NCBI GenBank assembly: GCA_945867245.1
Contig: CAMBHQ010000028.1
Span: 1 to 8,759 of the forward strand
Reading direction: 5' to 3'
DNA from: an uncultured Porphyromonas sp.
GTDB taxonomy: Bacteria > Bacteroidota > Bacteroidia > Bacteroidales > Porphyromonadaceae
Length of the DNA stretch: 8,759 nucleotides
Position 1 is the first letter of the stretch. Every line of letters starts with the position of its first letter. Of this stretch, positions 6,537-8,759 are shown one piece after another. The position numbers were made by a program, and so were the translations under genes. The notes below the pieces were generated by a model. The model was not told the DNA's origin, searched no databases, and saw only the letters and a list, made by a program, of their open reading frames with translations.

Positions 6537-6560
6537 AGATATATCGACTAGCGGGAATGC

Positions 6561-8759
6561 CTATGGCTCTACCCTCAGCGTACCGGTATAGCCCGTAGTA
6601 GCTGCATACTCGGGCGCATACACGCTCTGTAGCTGTGCCGAGGCAGACTGATACTGCCCAGAGCGCACGATGCGTTGCTCGTACTGGAAGCTATACTTCC
6701 CTGCCGTCAAGCGGTAGAAGTAAAAGTTCGTCCACTGGTCGCGAGGCTCTATATAATAAGGAGTACCCGCCCCCCAGCTATAGCCTGCCAGCTGAGACAC
6801 AGGCTCGGCACAAGCTAGACGAGGGTCGCTAAGGGCCACAAAGTCGAGTCTGCGGTCTAGCTCTATATCGAGGTTCGTCACCAAGATATCCCCCACCCGC
6901 AGGGCCTGCCCCTCGCTGAGCGGTATCAACTGCTCTGCACCATCTACGATACGGCGCAGGTGATAGCGCCGGCGCAGCTTGAGCTCACGCCCCGAGGGGG
7001 TATCCTCACTGAGGGGCAGAGTATATCGGGCGATAGCACTGGCCCAGAGCTCTCCATCGGGCTTGGTCTGCGTAATCGTAAGCTGCTTAGGTTCGGCCCC
7101 ACGCTCCCAGCTAAGGTCGAGGCCCTGGCGCTCGGTAGAGGCTATAGTAGAGGTCTTGCCATCGGCCTGCGAGAGCTTTATGCTCGCAGTATTATGCGCA
7201 GTCTCAGCGCTTAGGTCGAGACCGAGTGTTAGGCTATGTAGCACCTCGGCTGTCGCTAGGCTATTGCTCCAGCTAGTGGTACGCTTCTGCCCGAGGAGCC
7301 AGCGCTTGATGCCTACGATGAGGGCCTTGTCTCCAGGCTTAGCCTGCTTGCCGAGCGCCTCTATCATCCCGAGGTGTGCCTCTATACTGCGGTCGTACCA
7401 CCAGTAGCTACGCTCCACAGACTCGGGGAAATAGCTTCCCTGCTCATCGCTGCGCAGATGCTGACGTAGCGACTCTAGGAGCGAAGCCGATAGCTTCGGG
7501 TCGCTCTCCGCATAGATAAGCACCGCCATAGCCTTGGAGCTGTGGTCCATCTGAGCTAGTCCCTTGCGCAGATAGCTACGTAGGAAGTCGGCATTCGCCT
7601 TCGCTGCTGTGGCCTGACTAGGGTCTAGATACACTAGATACAGATAATCTAGGGCATTATAGACCGAGGCATAGCGCTTGCGGTCGGGGCGCGCAAGGTC
7701 ACGCTTGTACTCGGCTATCTCTCGGCTCATCTCTCGGTGCATATAGGCCCAGGCTTTGTTCATCAGTCCGAGGGCTCGGCCACTATAGCTCTCGCCTGTC
7801 AGCTGGCGACGACGTAGGAAATTTTTGAGCACCGAGGTAGTCATATAGACACTAGACTCCATCCCCCTATACCACGTAAAGCCCCCATCGGCCAGCTGTA
7901 GCTCGGCGAGCTTGGTGAGCCACTCCTCCTCCGCAGTGCTTCGCTGAGTCTTGGCCATCAGACTGCGTAGTGCATTCAGTTGCTTCAGCTCACGCTCCTC
8001 GGCGAGCTGTGCACGCCAGGGGTTATGGGCAAAGTCTGTGTGCAGCTGCTTATCCCTATCCCCACGTAGGCCTGTGCCGAGGGCCCTAGAGCGCTCCTCT
8101 ATCCAAGCCGAGAGCCCAGGCGTCTGAGCGACCTGACGGGCTAGCCCCATAGCATAGTAAGCAGTGGCGTAGTTGATAGCGTTCTGACTAGAGACCTCCG
8201 TAAGCTTTGGCATCGCCAGTAGGGCTAGATATAGCGGATTGCTCTCTAGGCGAATCTGTAGCTGTCCACGCTCGGGACGGAAGCCATTAGCCGGCAGTAG
8301 GCTGCGGCTAAGGTCGTACTCGCCTGTAGTCTTGCCATAGAGTGTAATAGCCTCTGCACGTAGGACTTCGGTCGTAGCTGGTAGCACGGGCAATAGACGT
8401 TCCTCGCCATCGCTGAATAGCTCGGTCCCCGCCTGTACCTGCACGAGGACGCTGTCGAGCCCCTCGAGGAGGGCCGTAGGCAGGCTAGTGCGCTGTGCCG
8501 TACTGGCCTTAGCCCCGAGCGTGAGAGGGCTCTCTGTAGTGAATAGTTGTGCCTTGGTCCTAGGATGTAGATAAGACACTCGGAGCATCGGTCTGAGCTC
8601 CTGCTCGCCCCTATTATGTATCTGAGTAGCTATACTTAGGCTGTCGCCTAGGCGGATGAAGCGGGGCAGATAAGGCTCTACCTGTAGCTCGCGATAGCTC
8701 TCCACCTCGGCAGAGAGGAAGCCTGTGCGTAGATCCTCGGTATGAGCTAGGGCGATGAC
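6561..8759 (-). CDS. Bacterial alpha-2-macroglobulin family protein, C-terminal 732 residues (5' end outside the window)
   Basis: The frame is open to the right edge. An internal GTG at 8705 would give 714 residues, but 18 more in-frame codons precede it and homologues are far longer (about 1500-2000 aa), so this is a partial gene. Fragment residues 27-50 (LQVEPYLPRFIRLGDSLS) match the A2M strand with the PRFxRxGD signature, and LFSDGEERLLPVLP follows at about 114-127. A helical thioester-type domain covers about 170-480, with ADGGFTWYRGMESSVYMTTSVL. The C-terminal MG10-like domain ends in YYIEPRDQWTNFYFYRLTAGKY and VYAPEYAATTGY. The thioester motif CxEQ appears as VSSQ (residues 189-192, bases 8184-8195), so no covalent protease trapping is expected. 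By family these are large envelope proteins, often lipoproteins, thought to inhibit proteases or protect the cell wall. The signal peptide is outside the window. A hairpin terminator separates the gene from susC, so they are probably not one operon. Confidence 0.92.
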   Translation of the reverse strand, partial: VIALAHTEDLRTGFLSAEVESYRELQVEPYLPRFIRLGDSLSIATQIHNRGEQELRPMLRVSYLHPRTKAQLFTTESPLTLGAKASTAQRTSLPTALLEGLDSVLVQVQAGTELFSDGEERLLPVLPATTEVLRAEAITLYGKTTGEYDLSRSLLPANGFRPERGQLQIRLESNPLYLALLAMPKLTEVSSQNAINYATAYYAMGLARQVAQTPGLSAWIEERSRALGTGLRGDRDKQLHTDFAHNPWRAQLAEERELKQLNALRSLMAKTQRSTAEEEWLTKLAELQLADGGFTWYRGMESSVYMTTSVLKNFLRRRQLTGESYSGRALGLMNKAWAYMHREMSREIAEYKRDLARPDRKRYASVYNALDYLYLVYLDPSQATAAKANADFLRSYLRKGLAQMDHSSKAMAVLIYAESDPKLSASLLESLRQHLRSDEQGSYFPESVERSYWWYDRSIEAHLGMIEALGKQAKPGDKALIVGIKRWLLGQKRTTSWSNSLATAEVLHSLTLGLDLSAETAHNTASIKLSQADGKTSTIASTERQGLDLSWERGAEPKQLTITQTKPDGELWASAIARYTLPLSEDTPSGRELKLRRRYHLRRIVDGAEQLIPLSEGQALRVGDILVTNLDIELDRRLDFVALSDPRLACAEPVSQLAGYSWGAGTPYYIEPRDQWTNFYFYRLTAGKYSFQYEQRIVRSGQYQSASAQLQSVYAPEYAATTGYTGTLRVEP

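Noticed and set aside
6979..7407. Plus-strand open frame of 142 codons opposite the alpha-2-macroglobulin gene
   Set aside because: The opposite strand encodes recognisable A2M sequence throughout. The plus-strand translation is Ser/Arg/Leu-rich and low-complexity, as expected for an antisense shadow in GC-rich DNA.

Overview
The window looks like chromosomal DNA of a Bacteroidales bacterium, most likely Porphyromonas or a near relative. The evidence is an adjacent SusC/SusD pair with a CarboxypepD-type N-terminal extension, a Bacteroidetes-style promoter (TATATTTG at -7) and leaders without Shine-Dalgarno sequences. Base composition is near-even in the genes, with frequent CTA, ATA and TAG triplets. 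The genus is an inference from style and was not checked by alignment.

All five genes lie on the minus strand, so transcription runs from right to left. Positions 8759-6561 hold the C-terminal 732 residues of a bacterial alpha-2-macroglobulin whose thioester motif has been replaced (VSSQ in place of CxEQ). It ends in a strong GC-rich hairpin terminator. A 787-bp gap follows (6560-5774). It contains a 13-bp inverted-repeat hairpin flanked by imperfect direct repeats, an eight-copy array of 23-bp tandem repeats in two strictly alternating versions (a 46-bp higher-order unit x4), and an AT-rich leader in front of susC.

Next come a 990-aa SusC-family TonB-dependent transporter (5773-2801) and, 18 nt further on, its 506-aa SusD-family surface lipoprotein (2782-1262). 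A long-stem intrinsic terminator closes this unit. No glycoside hydrolase, sulfatase, peptidase or dedicated regulator lies in view, so the substrate is open. A peptide importer of the RagAB kind is as possible as a glycan importer.

After the terminator a new unit starts from its own promoter. It holds a 229-aa Crp/Fnr-family regulator (1005-316) and, 41 nt downstream, the first 91 residues of an NhaA Na+/H+ antiporter (274 to the left edge). These two are probably co-transcribed.

No RNA gene, CRISPR array, insertion sequence or prophage gene was seen. The genes belong to known families. The least explained DNA is the repeat and hairpin block at 6226-6472.
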